A stretch of DNA of 38,514 nt from a virus: positions 1-38,514 of IMG/VR virus record IMGVR_UViG_3300042564_007291. One strand, written 5' to 3'. Every line of letters starts with the position of its first letter. The stretch's first letter is position 1. The notes below the pieces were generated by a model. It worked only from the letters and a program-made list of their open reading frames with translations, did not search any database and was not told where the DNA came from. The position numbers were made by a program, and so were the translations under genes. This document shows positions 20,021-30,800 of the stretch, one piece after another.

Positions 20021-20753
20021 CACGCCACCGCATCCCGGAACATATCGCCTTGGCGCTGCGCTTCTTCTATGCGACGGCAAGCAACATCGAAGTAGCGGGG
20101 CTCAATCTCAATCCCGATGAAGGGATGGCGCATCTGCATTGCCGCCACGCCGGTTGAACCGCTACCCATGTAGGGATCAAGGATTACGCCGCCGGGCGGA
20201 ACTTTTGCCTGTTCAATACACCAGCGCATGAGCAACACTGGTTTTTGAGTCGGATGCACGCGCGCAATTTTTGCAGACGATCCAGGCTGCCTCGCGTTCT
20301 CTTCTGATCCAGCCGCTACACACAGACCATCCCACAAGTGCCGGAAGATGCGCATTGCACCCGCGCGGTTCAGCCAAGCGGCCTCCGCATCGCCTTGCGC
20401 CCGAACCTTGCCATTTGGCACTTTATCCCAAACCAGGAACTGACCAGGCGGCAGCCGATCCGCAAATTTATGCGCACCCCAAAGCAAAACAATGTCAGCC
20501 GCCGCAGGCCACATTGAGGGATCAAATGGCGCATCGTCGCCGAAAATCATTTCCGAGAACTGCGATTTAATCGCCCGCGATCCAGCGCTGACGCCTTGCA
20601 GAGATTGGTTTAGGCGCGGCGTCTGAGATGGCTTATACCCCTGCCCATACGGCGGGTCACTAATCACCGCCGCTGGTCGATCCAGCCCCGGCGCAATCTC
20701 CCGGCAGTCGCCCACAGATACAGCGTCGCCAGCCCGATCTTTTCCACGCGCAT
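20020..20753 (-). CDS. Second DNA methyltransferase (DPPY, probably N6-adenine), apparently frameshifted near its start
   Basis: From about GDCREIAPGL onwards the frame reads as an intact beta-class methyltransferase: SDPPYG (motif IV), VHPTQKPV and LDPYMGSGSTG (motif I). The natural ATG at 20753 overlaps the upstream stop (TGATG) and encodes MRVEKIGLATLYL, the usual family N-terminus, but in another frame. A duplicated TG at 20713-20716 separates the two. Without it the protein would read ...LYLGDCREI.... Translation in the observed sequence would need an internal GTG (20715) or an upstream TTG (20769). Confidence 0.82.
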
Positions 20754-22027
20754 CACGCCACCGCCACAAATTTTACTTGCTCACGCTGCTTCGGTTCATC
20801 GCAGAACACATTAAAGGGCAGGTTCGGCCCAAAGCGCGGATGCACGAAAAACAAGCTTTGCGTCGGCGGTGCGAAGCTGTAGCGCTGCATCCGCGAATAT
20901 TCGTCAAAGCCCTTCAAGGTTCCATTCACCACAAGCCCTGAATGCGGTTGCCAGATGCTTTGATGAAAATGCCCCAACAGCAGCACATCAAAGTCGCGCC
21001 CAAGGGAACGTTCCGCCCGACCTGTCTTGATCGCACCGCGCATAATGGGCCCCAGCGCGCCGATAAGCCCGTCTCCGCCCTTCACCCCTAACTCATGCCC
21101 ATGCATCGCTAAAAACCGCGTGCCCGCCACCTGAAAAAGTGCATCGCCGCTTGCCGGTATCTGCCAGGTAATGCGCGCATCATCGCGCAGCCGATCCGAA
21201 AGAGCCTCATAAATCGCATGGTCAAAGCAGCTTGTGGCACCGCCCTTGGCCATGGGCTTCTTTGTCAGGCGCCCATGGTTGCCCGGCACACAGACGGCAT
21301 GAACCTTGCCGAAGGCTTCAGCCAGGCGCAGCAGCGCGGCATGCAAGCGGCTGACACACCAATTTGCCGCAGTCGGCGGCGCGCACCAATCCGTGCGGAA
21401 CAATTCTTCATGCAACCAGCCGGAGACAAAATCCCCGCCCAGGATCACTACAATCCCGGGATATTCCGGCGTCTTCACATGATGAAAGGCCAAATGCAAA
21501 ACCCGATCGATCACGGATTTCACGCGCCGATCGGCGATGGCCGCGTTGAATTCATTCGCGCCATGCATCTGCGCCGAATCAACCGTCTCCCCAATGTGCC
21601 AATCGGAAAGCATCAACACCGGCACGCCCGGCGCATCCTTGCCCGCGGGCACGCGCACTGTCCACCTCGGCGGGGGCTGGGGGCTGTCATGCAATTCAGC
21701 CGACAGCGCGCGGAACTTATCCGCCTGGGCTGCCTTGGCATCGGCTTCCGCAAGCAGCCGCGCCAATTCCCGGTTTTTGCTTTCCAGGGTTTTGTAGCGC
21801 ACCCGATCTTCCAGGCTCATTTCCGGCAGGCGCTTGGCGCCACCATCCTTATGCCCTGAGCCGGGCCTCACCTGCAGCCCGGCTTCACGCGCACGCCGAA
21901 GGCGATTATGCATGGCGTTGTGCCCAATGCCCAGCGCCAGCGCAGCACGCGCCTTGTTGTGCCCGGCCTTGTCATAGGCCTTCACGGTCTTGACCAATTC
22001 GGCACGGCTCAGCGGGGTTGGCGCCAT
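20753..22027 (-). CDS. Metallophosphoesterase with N-terminal HTH
   Basis: 424 residues. The N-terminal ~55 residues resemble a helix-turn-helix (NKARAALALGIGHNAMHNRL). After a coiled-coil stretch (about 75-112), the calcineurin-like phosphoesterase motifs appear in order: SDWH (D142, H144), GGD (198-199), GNHGR (N250, H251), MHGHE and GHFH. Such metal-dependent enzymes include nucleases and phosphatases. Similar HTH-phosphoesterase proteins are common in phages, but their substrates are unknown to me. Confidence 0.85.
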   Translation of the reverse strand: MAPTPLSRAELVKTVKAYDKAGHNKARAALALGIGHNAMHNRLRRAREAGLQVRPGSGHKDGGAKRLPEMSLEDRVRYKTLESKNRELARLLAEADAKAAQADKFRALSAELHDSPQPPPRWTVRVPAGKDAPGVPVLMLSDWHIGETVDSAQMHGANEFNAAIADRRVKSVIDRVLHLAFHHVKTPEYPGIVVILGGDFVSGWLHEELFRTDWCAPPTAANWCVSRLHAALLRLAEAFGKVHAVCVPGNHGRLTKKPMAKGGATSCFDHAIYEALSDRLRDDARITWQIPASGDALFQVAGTRFLAMHGHELGVKGGDGLIGALGPIMRGAIKTGRAERSLGRDFDVLLLGHFHQSIWQPHSGLVVNGTLKGFDEYSRMQRYSFAPPTQSLFFVHPRFGPNLPFNVFCDEPKQREQVKFVAVA

Positions 22028-22329
22028 TACTTGCTCCCCCCAAATCGCTTTTCCAGCATATCAAGCGCGCGCGTGCCGAGCGCCCCGGCCAAGCCTGAGA
22101 ACCCCGCAAGGCTGAAGATGCGCCACGCGCTATCGCCGCGAAGGGTCGGGTCCACATAAAGCAGCGCGCCCGCCGCAATCAGGCCAAGCGCGGCGCCCAC
22201 CACCCCTTCGGTGACAAGCCCCCATCCTCGCTTGCCGGCATGCGCGGCAAAGGTCACGCGCGCCGCTGCGCCCGCGCCAGCCACCACCGCCGCGATCTTG
22301 GCGATCACGTCGAACGAATCTTCAGCCAT
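22027..22329 (-). CDS. Small membrane protein, second holin candidate
   Basis: 100 residues, Ala/Gly-rich, with hydrophobic segments at about 8-28 (VIAKIAAVVAGAGAAARVTF), 41-58 (GVVGAALGLIAAGALLYV) and 70-86 (IFSLAGFSGLAGALGT), and a basic end. AAGGAA precedes its ATG. It follows the last tail gene, a common place for a holin, but the main lysis cassette is 3 kb away. It could be the true holin, an antiholin or unrelated. Confidence 0.7.
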   Translation of the reverse strand: MAEDSFDVIAKIAAVVAGAGAAARVTFAAHAGKRGWGLVTEGVVGAALGLIAAGALLYVDPTLRGDSAWRIFSLAGFSGLAGALGTRALDMLEKRFGGSK

Positions 22330-22340
22330 GATGGAATTCC

Positions 22341-24260
22341 TTAAAGGCGTTCAGTGACGCGAAAAGCGCGGGATGAAAGCGGAAAGCTGTCACGCGAAAC
22401 CGCGGCGTCTTCGCCGGGCACATTCACCCCGCCCCAGATGGCGCGGCGGTTGCGTTCAGCCAGCGTGTCATTCAATTCCGCAATCCAAAGCGCGTCACCC
22501 GCCGCCCCAAGCAGACGCACCAACGCGCGGTGCTGGTTGCGGGCTTCGCTTGTGGAAAGCGAAGGCAGCGTGAAGGCCGCCATGCGCGGGTTGGCGATGG
22601 CCGGCACAGGGAATTCAGCCCCGGTGAAGGGGTTGCGGTCGCGCCTATCCAGCATCACGCGCCCTTCGCGGATGCCATAGGCCGTGCCGCGCAGCAGCCG
22701 CCAAAGCCCGCCCGCCGCTAATACGCCAATATCCGTGAAGGCCGCGGTTGGGTTGGTGATGTCAATTCGCAGATACCGCCCCAAGGCAGGCGCCGGCAGG
22801 GTCAGGATCACATTGCCCTGGTTCGCGTCTTCCGCTTCTGCCGCAATGGTGCCGGTATCGCCCGTGACTTCCGCCGCCACCAAAGTTGAACCCGTGCCGG
22901 AAAGCGCCACAAGCTGCGCGTTGGAAAGCCTGTTTCCATAAAGCCGAAGGCGCCGCAGATGCGTGACAGCCTCGCCCTGGCTTATTTGAATCTGAGAAAG
23001 TGCGGGCAGCACGCCCGACGAATCCGTCTGAATGGCGCCACCATTTACGGAATAAGCCATGTCATTAGCCGCGTAAGCGCTGGCCTGCGCAAGCACTTGG
23101 CCGGCGGATATTCCACTATCGCTGAAATCTGCAATGGCTGAACCTGAAGCGGCGAAAAAACCGTCTGCGACAAACGCACCAGAAGCGCCATAAACCCGAT
23201 GCTCCAAATACCCGATAAGCCCGCTTGGTTCATTTACACGAAATACGCTTGGAAAATTTAGGCCAGACTCACTCGTAAAAGCCGCGTGCCGCGATTCAGA
23301 AAACAGCGTGAAGCTGCCCGGCACGGGGACAGGCAGCGTCCCACCATCAGCGGCGCGGGCTACTGCCGCCACGCCAGTAATGATCGGGCTGGTTGCGAAG
23401 GTTCCCACCTCGCATTGGGCAGCATCCACCGCGATAACATCGCCGCTTGTCACGATGCGGATGCCAATGACCGGGTTAGTGATTGTCGCCACCGGAATGA
23501 CAAACCGCTGCCATGCGCCGGTAAGCGCAACAGCGGTCCAGGTTGCACCGTTGTTTTGGGTGATCTCCACCGCGCCGGTTCCGGTGATGCGCCGCACAAA
23601 AAAGGAAGTGACACGTGCGGCACTTGCCGAAGTGATGCTTTGCAGCGCGGTCGCATTGCCTGCCGTGGAGGTCAAGCGTGATGCGGTGTTGGCCACGCCA
23701 TCAATACCGGCCACATCTCGCGCAGCGGTGATGTTTGTCTTCACCCATGCGGCCTGCGTGAAATCGCGCGACCTCAAGGCGATATTGGTGCGGCCTGGTT
23801 CCAACAGCAGGCCGCGCCGTTCGCGCGTGATCGGGTCATGATCAATACGCCATTCGCCCGCCGCCGCTATCGCCAAATTGCCCGCCGCGTCGAAATACGT
23901 TGCCTCACCGGCGCCGCCGCCACCGCCACGCGCGGCAGACCAACCGGCCATGCTGGAAGGGGTAGCAGCCAAGAAATCCAACCCGACCAGCGGCGGGGCC
24001 TCCACAATCGCGGCTTCGCTCCCCACCCGCACCCGCACCGTGGCGCCAGCGGCAAGCGTGGTCGAAATTAGCGCCGCACAATCAACAGACGCATTTGCGC
24101 CCATATCGGCAATGATTGCCGCGCTGCTACCCATCAGGCGCGTGCGCCGCCTTGGCTGAGGGTCTTGAAGATTGGACAACGGCATGGTGCCCACGGTTGC
24201 CTGTGCGCTGGAAAGCGTGGCGCCGCGCATTGCGTTGTCATAAAGAAAAGCGCCTGGCAT
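22341..24260 (-). CDS. Tail tip/receptor-binding protein
   Basis: 639 residues from the ATG at 24260, which overlaps the upstream stop (TGATG). The N-terminal part (about 1-120) and the last ~150 residues look like tail-hub sequence, while the middle carries a fibre-like carbohydrate-binding region: LEPGRTNIALRSRDFTQAAW is a motif seen in many phage fibre and spike proteins. Probably exposed at the tail tip and involved in host binding. Exact homologue not identified. Confidence 0.7.
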   Translation of the reverse strand: MPGAFLYDNAMRGATLSSAQATVGTMPLSNLQDPQPRRRTRLMGSSAAIIADMGANASVDCAALISTTLAAGATVRVRVGSEAAIVEAPPLVGLDFLAATPSSMAGWSAARGGGGGAGEATYFDAAGNLAIAAAGEWRIDHDPITRERRGLLLEPGRTNIALRSRDFTQAAWVKTNITAARDVAGIDGVANTASRLTSTAGNATALQSITSASAARVTSFFVRRITGTGAVEITQNNGATWTAVALTGAWQRFVIPVATITNPVIGIRIVTSGDVIAVDAAQCEVGTFATSPIITGVAAVARAADGGTLPVPVPGSFTLFSESRHAAFTSESGLNFPSVFRVNEPSGLIGYLEHRVYGASGAFVADGFFAASGSAIADFSDSGISAGQVLAQASAYAANDMAYSVNGGAIQTDSSGVLPALSQIQISQGEAVTHLRRLRLYGNRLSNAQLVALSGTGSTLVAAEVTGDTGTIAAEAEDANQGNVILTLPAPALGRYLRIDITNPTAAFTDIGVLAAGGLWRLLRGTAYGIREGRVMLDRRDRNPFTGAEFPVPAIANPRMAAFTLPSLSTSEARNQHRALVRLLGAAGDALWIAELNDTLAERNRRAIWGGVNVPGEDAAVSRDSFPLSSRAFRVTERL

Positions 24261-25819
24261 CAGCCCGCCCCCCATAGCGTGATTTCAAGGCGCCGCGCCG
24301 AAAGGCTTTCCCGCCAGCCCACCACAACACCCGCGAAGCCATTCTCAAGCCCAAAAGCCGGGTATGTGGTGCGCCCGATGTGCCCGATTTCAACCTGGCC
24401 AAGCAGCCGGTCAGTCACCACCCGCACCATGCGCGGCCCGGCTTCAAGCAGCGTGCGCCATTTTGCGGCCCGCGCCAGCGCGTCGCTTTCGTTCCAATAA
24501 GCCGCCGGGAAACTGATTTCTCGCTGCTGCGCCACGCGCGATGTGATCAAGGCACTTTCCGCGCGTGCGAAGCTGCCTTCTTGCCCCAAGCGCTGCCGAT
24601 CTGCGGCGGATACCGCGCCCGCGATATTGGACAGCGGCGCATGGTTGCGCTGCCACCGCACCGCAATGGCGCGCGGCAAGGGGCGAAGGCTCGCCGGTAA
24701 AGGCAAAGGCTCGCATTCCAAAATGCAAGATGCAGGCAGATCAAACTGCGCCGCATCGGTCGCTAGCGGGTCCGCCAGGCGCAGCTTGCCGCTCCGCGTG
24801 CCTGAAAGCATGGCGCCGGACCCGGCCAGTATTTCTTCCACGGCGGCAAGCGTGCTGACCGCGCCCGCGCCTTGGTGGAAGCCGACAACGCCCGGCAGGT
24901 CAAGCTCCGCAAAGCCCCAAGCGTCTTCGTCAAACTCCGCAAAGGTGAAAGCGCCGCCCAAGCTTTCCAGAATTCGGCGAAGAACGGCGCCAGTGGTGTT
25001 CTGATAGACCGGCACGGCATCGCCGCGCGCATCGGCGGTGACATCCCCATCCGGCGCACCGCCAAGCTGGAAAAGGCCAAGCGTCGGGAAGTCCCGCGCC
25101 TGTCCAACAGTTGGCGTGCCTGCTGTGATGATCACCTGCGCCACGCCGCGAATGCGGACAGCATCATGCCCGGCGATCGCGCGCCAATGGCTTTGATAAG
25201 TTGGCAGGCTGCCAGCGCCTAGATCCACATTGCCGAGGAACACGGGCGCGATATTGAACACCTGCCCAAGCGTCACGGGCTTAGGCCGGCCCTTCAATTC
25301 TGCGCCGCCTTCCTGCCCGCCCGTGCCTTGATACAGGGTCGGCTGAAGCGGCGTTACCATGCGTTCAGTCAGGTCATTTAAGGCGATGCGCGACGTAAAG
25401 GCGCCGGTGCGGTCTATGCTGCGAAGCACGCCCATGAACGGCACCGCCGCGCTGGCAAGGCTGGCGCCGAAGTCACTGGCGCGGGCGTCCGCCACCGGCA
25501 GGGAAAGCACCCGCACCGCGCGGCCATCTGCCCCGCCAAACCGCGCCAGATCGGCGCTGAAGCCATCCCCATCCGCCAAGGCTATCTCAGACACGGTAAG
25601 CGCCACGCGACCGCCCACGGCCACCGCATTAACGGCAGATTGGCCTATTTCAATCTCCCCCATGATGCGCGGCTCGTAAAAGGCCAGCGCCGGGCTATCG
25701 CTGGCAGCCGAGACAAACCCGGCAGAGGCAAGGCGCAGCGTGGCGATATTCTGAGGCGAGACAAAAGCCGACGGCAGGAAGGCCGGTGCGATCATCGCCG
25801 GGGCGTCGAAAGCCATCAT
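24260..25819 (-). CDS. Tail tip/hub structural protein
   Basis: 519 residues. The sequence is beta-rich and low in cysteine, with blocks such as SPALAFYEPRIMGEIEIGQS and RPKPVTLGQVFNIAPVFLGN. It lies after the tape measure and before the receptor-binding candidate, which fits a baseplate or tail-hub protein. The start overlaps the 52-aa gene as ATGA. No lambda gene equivalent can be named from sequence alone. Confidence 0.65.
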   Translation of the reverse strand: MMAFDAPAMIAPAFLPSAFVSPQNIATLRLASAGFVSAASDSPALAFYEPRIMGEIEIGQSAVNAVAVGGRVALTVSEIALADGDGFSADLARFGGADGRAVRVLSLPVADARASDFGASLASAAVPFMGVLRSIDRTGAFTSRIALNDLTERMVTPLQPTLYQGTGGQEGGAELKGRPKPVTLGQVFNIAPVFLGNVDLGAGSLPTYQSHWRAIAGHDAVRIRGVAQVIITAGTPTVGQARDFPTLGLFQLGGAPDGDVTADARGDAVPVYQNTTGAVLRRILESLGGAFTFAEFDEDAWGFAELDLPGVVGFHQGAGAVSTLAAVEEILAGSGAMLSGTRSGKLRLADPLATDAAQFDLPASCILECEPLPLPASLRPLPRAIAVRWQRNHAPLSNIAGAVSAADRQRLGQEGSFARAESALITSRVAQQREISFPAAYWNESDALARAAKWRTLLEAGPRMVRVVTDRLLGQVEIGHIGRTTYPAFGLENGFAGVVVGWRESLSARRLEITLWGAG

Positions 25820-25974
25820 GCGTCCGGCGCCTTTGCGGTGATTTCCAGCAACAGCACCGTGGCGCCGGGCTGCGCGCCAAGCGTCAAGGCAGGGCGGAAG
25901 GCGGGCGCGGCGGTTGACATGGAAGCCGCCAAAATGGCCGGCGCGTCCATCCCCGGCGCGTCATCACCGAACAT
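25816..25974 (-). CDS. Small hypothetical protein, 52 aa
   Basis: The frame starts MFGDDAPGMDAPAILAASMS and ends VLLLEITAKAPDA. It overlaps the previous gene by 11 nt and the tail protein by ATGA (25816-25819), and no other minus-strand gene covers this stretch. Its start, MFGDDAPGMDAPA, is similar to the start of the next protein (MMAFDAPAMIAPA), hinting at relatedness. Probably a small tail component. Confidence 0.6.
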   Translation of the reverse strand: MFGDDAPGMDAPAILAASMSTAAPAFRPALTLGAQPGATVLLLEITAKAPDA

Positions 25975-26371
25975 CGCCGGTGCCTTTCAAACGAATCACC
26001 GCGCCCCAGGCCAAGCCAATGCCGGCGGCCAAAACTGCAACCAAAAATAGTCGCTCATGCCCGCCCGCCACGGCGACCACCAGGGCAGCGCCAGCCGTGA
26101 CAAAAAGCGTATCCTGAGTGCAGTCGCGCGCATTATCCCATGACCGATTCCGAAGGAAATCAGGAACCTCCTTCGCCAGAGCATAGCCCAGCGCGGTCAC
26201 TCCAAAAGCGCACCATGCCGGAATAAAAAACATCAGCGCTCCTGCGATAACCGCGCCTATCAACGCATGGGCCATTTGCGCGGCGCACCAAAGAAACCAC
26301 TGATCACGCTGCGCCGATGGAGTATTAAGTTCGGTCATGATCAGGCGAACAGTGCGGCGCCATTTGATCAC
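25964..26371 (-). CDS. Membrane protein, 135 aa
   Basis: Hydrophobic helices are visible at about 33-53 (MAHALIGAVIAGALMFFIPA), 55-66, 87-101 (TLFVTAGAALVVAVA) and 108-122 (FLVAVLAAGIGLAWG). The start is GTG at 26371, overlapping the upstream stop, or ATG at 26338 (MTELNTPSAQ). Set among the tail genes, it may be another holin-like or superinfection-related protein. Function unknown. Confidence 0.65.
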   Translation of the reverse strand: MIKWRRTVRLIMTELNTPSAQRDQWFLWCAAQMAHALIGAVIAGALMFFIPAWCAFGVTALGYALAKEVPDFLRNRSWDNARDCTQDTLFVTAGAALVVAVAGGHERLFLVAVLAAGIGLAWGAVIRLKGTGDVR

Positions 26372-26745
26372 GGCAAAGAAGCCCCCAGCGTAAAAATCCC
26401 GTCCACCTGTTCATTTGTGGCAAGGTTCGCAGCAATCATCGCACTGATAAGCGGATGATCTCGCGACACCTCACGCATTGTCGCCCAGGTCAGGCGCGCA
26501 AGATTTGCGCCTTCGGCGGGCAGTGCGCCGAAAACATCGTCAATCGCAGGCGGCACCGCACCAATCCTGCCTGCCGCTAAAGCTTCGTCCCATGTAATAA
26601 AGCCGGTCAGGGCGAGTGCGGCAAATAGCGCACGATTGGTCAGAACGATTGGGGCGGATTGAATTGACATCGCGTCAATCTCTCGTTGCGCTAAATCTGC
26701 TTCATCAAGCGGCATATCTATGCCGTTCACATTCTTCATTATCAT
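26368..26745 (-). CDS. Hypothetical protein downstream of the tail fibre
   Basis: 125 residues starting MIMKNVNGIDMPLDEADLAQ. Mostly helical and acidic (FITWDEALAAGRIGAVPPAI). Small proteins in this position often help fibre assembly or belong to the tail, but no family is certain. The ATG lies 5 nt after the fibre stop, and the end overlaps the next gene. Confidence 0.65.
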   Translation of the reverse strand: MIMKNVNGIDMPLDEADLAQREIDAMSIQSAPIVLTNRALFAALALTGFITWDEALAAGRIGAVPPAIDDVFGALPAEGANLARLTWATMREVSRDHPLISAMIAANLATNEQVDGIFTLGASLP

Positions 26746-26750
26746 GGCGC

Positions 26751-27854
26751 TTATTTCCTATATCCAAGCAGTCGAATTGATCCGCTGTTGATGTTTCCTG
26801 ATGAAAACAAAAATCGAAGGCCGGTAATGGCAGACGCGGTGAGATAAACGCCGCCGCCGACATTCGCCTGCGATGCTGCCGCGTCTGAGATTGTAATCGT
26901 GTTAATCTCAAACCGCGAGAAATTGGCCGCATCAGGATTATAGAACCTCAGCGTACCGCTGATGCCGCCGCCTGCAATGTTGCCGACGTTTGCAGTATTC
27001 GAAAGCCATATTGCGTTGCCCCCACCCAAAACTTCAGTACTTGATACGGTTCCCATCGTGCGTAAATGAGAGTTATACGCGCCTGCGCCACTCTGCCACG
27101 TTGGGCCTGCGCCAGTTCCGATTCTCAAAAAAGCTGTGACATTGTTGCTTGCTGGAAGCAGGTTGATCAATTCCAATTCATAACGGTCATAGGTGTTATC
27201 AAGACCAGTCGTGATATCCAGCGTCGCGCTGTTATTGGCGATGGCTTCGGCCAGCACATTAGGCCCACCGTAACTGGTTCTAACAGCAGACCAAGCGGAG
27301 CCGTCGCGGAAAACAAAGGCAGAGTCAGTCGGCGCCAGAATAAGAGTGTTTGCGCCGTTGATGGTTTCTGTGCCGCTCGGGTCAATCGTCAGCGTTGCCG
27401 ATCCCCTGTTAGTAACCATCCACCCGGCACCAAGCGGCGACGCTGCTACGGCTGGAAGATTAAGCGTCGCCGCGCTGGAACCGGTGAAAACTACTGCATT
27501 TCCAAGGTCCGCCAGCGCCAGCGTTGCCGTGGCAGATATTGAAATAACTTCCCGCGCCGCTGGGTCAAACACGGCAAAGACATCCTTGGTGCCAGCCGCA
27601 AGCGTTACCAAGGCATTCGCATTGGAAGACGCCAGCACCGTCGCGCGCGTCAGGCTGCCAGGCGACCCGCCATCAAAATCACCAAGGCCAAATTCATAGC
27701 CGGTCGCGAATTGGATCATGTAAAGAATGCGGCGGGCTGACGCACCGAAGGCGGCGTTGAAGCTGCGCGCATTCGTGTCCGCCGCGTCCAGCACAAGCGT
27801 TCCCGTGCCGATTGTCTTGGTGCTTTGCTTGGCGCGATAAGCCAAAATTGGCAT
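26751..27854 (-). CDS. Tail fibre protein
   Basis: 367 residues with a clear ribosome site (AAGGAAG). The N-terminal domain (about 1-105) has the pattern IQFATGYEFGLGDFDGGSPG followed by LTRATVLASSNA, common in phage fibre N-termini. Beta-rich, Ser/Thr/Asn-rich repeats follow. The C-terminal ~150 residues (AEAIANNSATLDITTGLDNT, later SGTLRFYNP) resemble a fibre tip seen in many phages. Probably binds the host surface. Confidence 0.8.
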   Translation of the reverse strand: MPILAYRAKQSTKTIGTGTLVLDAADTNARSFNAAFGASARRILYMIQFATGYEFGLGDFDGGSPGSLTRATVLASSNANALVTLAAGTKDVFAVFDPAAREVISISATATLALADLGNAVVFTGSSAATLNLPAVAASPLGAGWMVTNRGSATLTIDPSGTETINGANTLILAPTDSAFVFRDGSAWSAVRTSYGGPNVLAEAIANNSATLDITTGLDNTYDRYELELINLLPASNNVTAFLRIGTGAGPTWQSGAGAYNSHLRTMGTVSSTEVLGGGNAIWLSNTANVGNIAGGGISGTLRFYNPDAANFSRFEINTITISDAAASQANVGGGVYLTASAITGLRFLFSSGNINSGSIRLLGYRK

Positions 27855-27868
27855 GTCGAATCTTCCTT

Positions 27869-30800
27869 TTACTTGCGTGCCAAAATGGCTTCGTTTTGCG
27901 AGGTCAAACGCTTCAATTCAGTGAGAAGGCTTCGCAGCACATCGGTCTGCGCCTGCCCGGCGCCGATCACCGCCATTTCAAGCCGATCCGAGCCCGCCAC
28001 CTGGGCTTCAAGCAGCGCGCCAAGATTGGCGGGGTCGCTGCCTGGTGCGGCGGTGCCAAGCGTGCGGGAAACATCCGCCACCAATTCCGCGAAGGAACCG
28101 GACACGCCCAAAAATTCTTTGGCGATGGGCAGCGCGACCTGTGCCACGCGGGCAAATTCCGCCAATTCAGCCGGGGTTGCGCCATCCAGCAAGGGGCGCT
28201 GCGCTGCTGACAGGCTGGATAGCGCCGCGCCGTAGCGCGCTTCAAGCGGCAGGCCGCCCAGATCGCCCATGGTGAGGTTTTCAAGCAAGCCCTGCGCGAT
28301 TCCCTTCATCTGATCATTAAACTGCCGCATCACCGCCAGCCGTTCATCTGCGATGGTCTGTTCCAGCGTCACCACGCGGCGGCGGTATTCATCGCCGGTG
28401 CGCTCAAGCCCAAGCTGAAAAAGCTGGTCGCCAAAGGCGCGCAATTCCGCTTCAGCCTGTAAGTCAAATTGCGTTAGCGCAGCGCCGCGCGTATCCCCAT
28501 TCAGCGTGGCGCGCCGGGCGCCAAGGGTGCGGTCAATAATGTCAAGGTCGCGCGCGCGATCCGCTTCAAGCTTGGCAATGCGTTCCGCGCGCTGCACCTG
28601 CAAATCTGTTTCAGCCAGGCCAAGATCACGCGCCTTGCCGATAGCTTCGTCATAGGCTTTCGTCAGCGCTTCCATCGCCGCGGTGAAGGCGGATGTCTGC
28701 TGTTCCGCCTTGCCGAGGGGCTCAAACACCTGCACCACAAAATCCGCCGCTTGCAGCGCCTGTTCCAGATTGCCGCCGCGCCCGGCCAGCGTGCCGAAGG
28801 CGGTCATCTGGTTTGCGTTACTGCTGCGAAGCTGGCCGACAAGGCTGGTCAGTGACAATTCCCGCGGGGAGCCAGAAGCCGCGCCAAAGCCAACCGCCGC
28901 CTGCCCAGCGCCTGCGAAGGAAAGACCACGCACGCCGATCTGCTGGTTGATGGCGTCTAGCTGCGCCTGAACTTCCGACCGTGCCGCACCTTCATCGAAT
29001 CGCTTGCCACGCGCGCCGGTGATGACAAGCTGGCCATTCGCGTCAGTGCCCAGATACACGTCACCGCCGGAGCGGGATGCCATGCCGCTTTTGGTGGGGC
29101 CGAACATGGCACCACCGCCGCCGCCAAGGGCGCCGCCGATCAACCCGCCCGCAAGCGTGCCGACACCTGGAAAGATGGAACCAATAAGCGCGCCAGCCAA
29201 GGCGCCACCGCCGGCGCCAATGGTGCCGCCAGGCCCCACAGTGCCGCGCTGCGCCCCGATAAGGGAACTGGCCAGCATGCCCGCGCCGAACCCTGCGCCA
29301 GCGCCACCCAGAAGGCTGCCAAAAGTTGCCCCCATGCCCATAGGGCCAAGGGCTGTTGCCGGAAGAACCGGCCCCATCATGCCGGCCGGCAGCGGCGCCG
29401 TTGCCATGGCGCCCGCGCTGGTCATGAATAGCGGGGTTGAAAGCAGGCCGCCCGTGCCGGTCAAGCCCAGGGATTGCCCCAGGCCAGAAAACATGCCGCC
29501 GGATGATCCGCCGCCAAGCAGGTTGGACAGACCAAAAACTTGCCCGATGCCAACCGAAGGCATGCCGGATGCGCCCGCCACAGGCTCGGAAAGCTGCGCC
29601 GCACCGCCGAAAGCCCCCATCAGCGTCGGGCGGCTGGTGCCGAAGATGGAATTCGTGATCGGCGTCACCACGGCAAGCTTCAGCAAATCCGCCGCGATGC
29701 TGGCCGTTACGCCCCGCATGAGGCTTTGGAAGTCCAGCGCCGCCCTGCCGCCCGCCGTGAAGGCATTCACCAAGCCGGTGCCGATGCGATCCATGGCGTT
29801 TTCGCCAATCATCGCCAGCGCATCACGCGACCGGCGGGCGAATTGTTCGGCCTGGCGCGCGGCCTGTTCCTGCGCTTCACGCGCGGCGCGGGCGGCGGGG
29901 TCCAGCGCAGCGACCGCGGCATTGTATTGTTCCTGCGTGATCCGCGCGGCACCAAGCGCGGCGCTGAGCGCCAGCACCTGTTCGCCATAGCGCTGCTGTT
30001 CCGTGGCAGCCGTGCCCGCAAGCTGAATGCCCTGCTGCACTAGGCGCTGATATTCGCGTTCGGCTTCGCTGAGCTCCTGACGCGTGGGACCACGGCCACC
30101 ACCGCCACCGCCGCCTGCGGGCGGGGGCGGGGCATTTAGTAGGGAACCCGCGGCTTCATTCAATGCGCCGATCTGGCCTTGCAACCAGCGCAAGCGATCA
30201 TCAAGTTCTCGCACTGCACCTTGACGCTGCCGCAGCTCCGCTGATGTTTGCTGAACCCTTGGGTCATTGGCCGCGCGCTGCCGAATGCCCTCAATTTCCA
30301 TTTGCAGGATGCGTTCGCTTTCTTCCGGCGAGATAGAAGACGCGCCACCGATCTGCGCCGCTTCACCTTGCCTTTGCGCCCGGAACCTCGCTTCATTGAA
30401 ACCAATGCGGCGGTCAAATTCTCCTTGAATTTTGGTGATTTCACTGGAAAGCGCTTCCCGCGAAGCTTGGCCGGCGGTTGCTAATGATTCCAGAGTGCGC
30501 ACTTGAGCGCGCACAGCCCTTTCCGCGGCGGTTTCCGACAGCCGTGCAAATTCGAGCAAGACGTCATTGACTTTTTTGAGCTCGCCTGCGTTTTCGCGGT
30601 AGCGGCCCGTGAGCCAGTCAATCGTACTGCCAAAGGTTTTGCTGATCGCGTCCCAATTTTGGTAAATGGCATAGGCAGCACCAGCCACGGCCACCACGCC
30701 ACTGATTGCCCCAGCCAGGCCTGCACCAGTGCGAAGCGCAGCCGCAAGGCCAACCGTGCTGCGCGCCAAATCTTCGAACTGGCGGCCGGTATTGGCAAGA

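Noticed and set aside
18452-20095. A 547-codon open frame on the plus strand
   Set aside because: It is antisense to the dNMP kinase, holin, spanins and endolysin, all of which have recognisable motifs.
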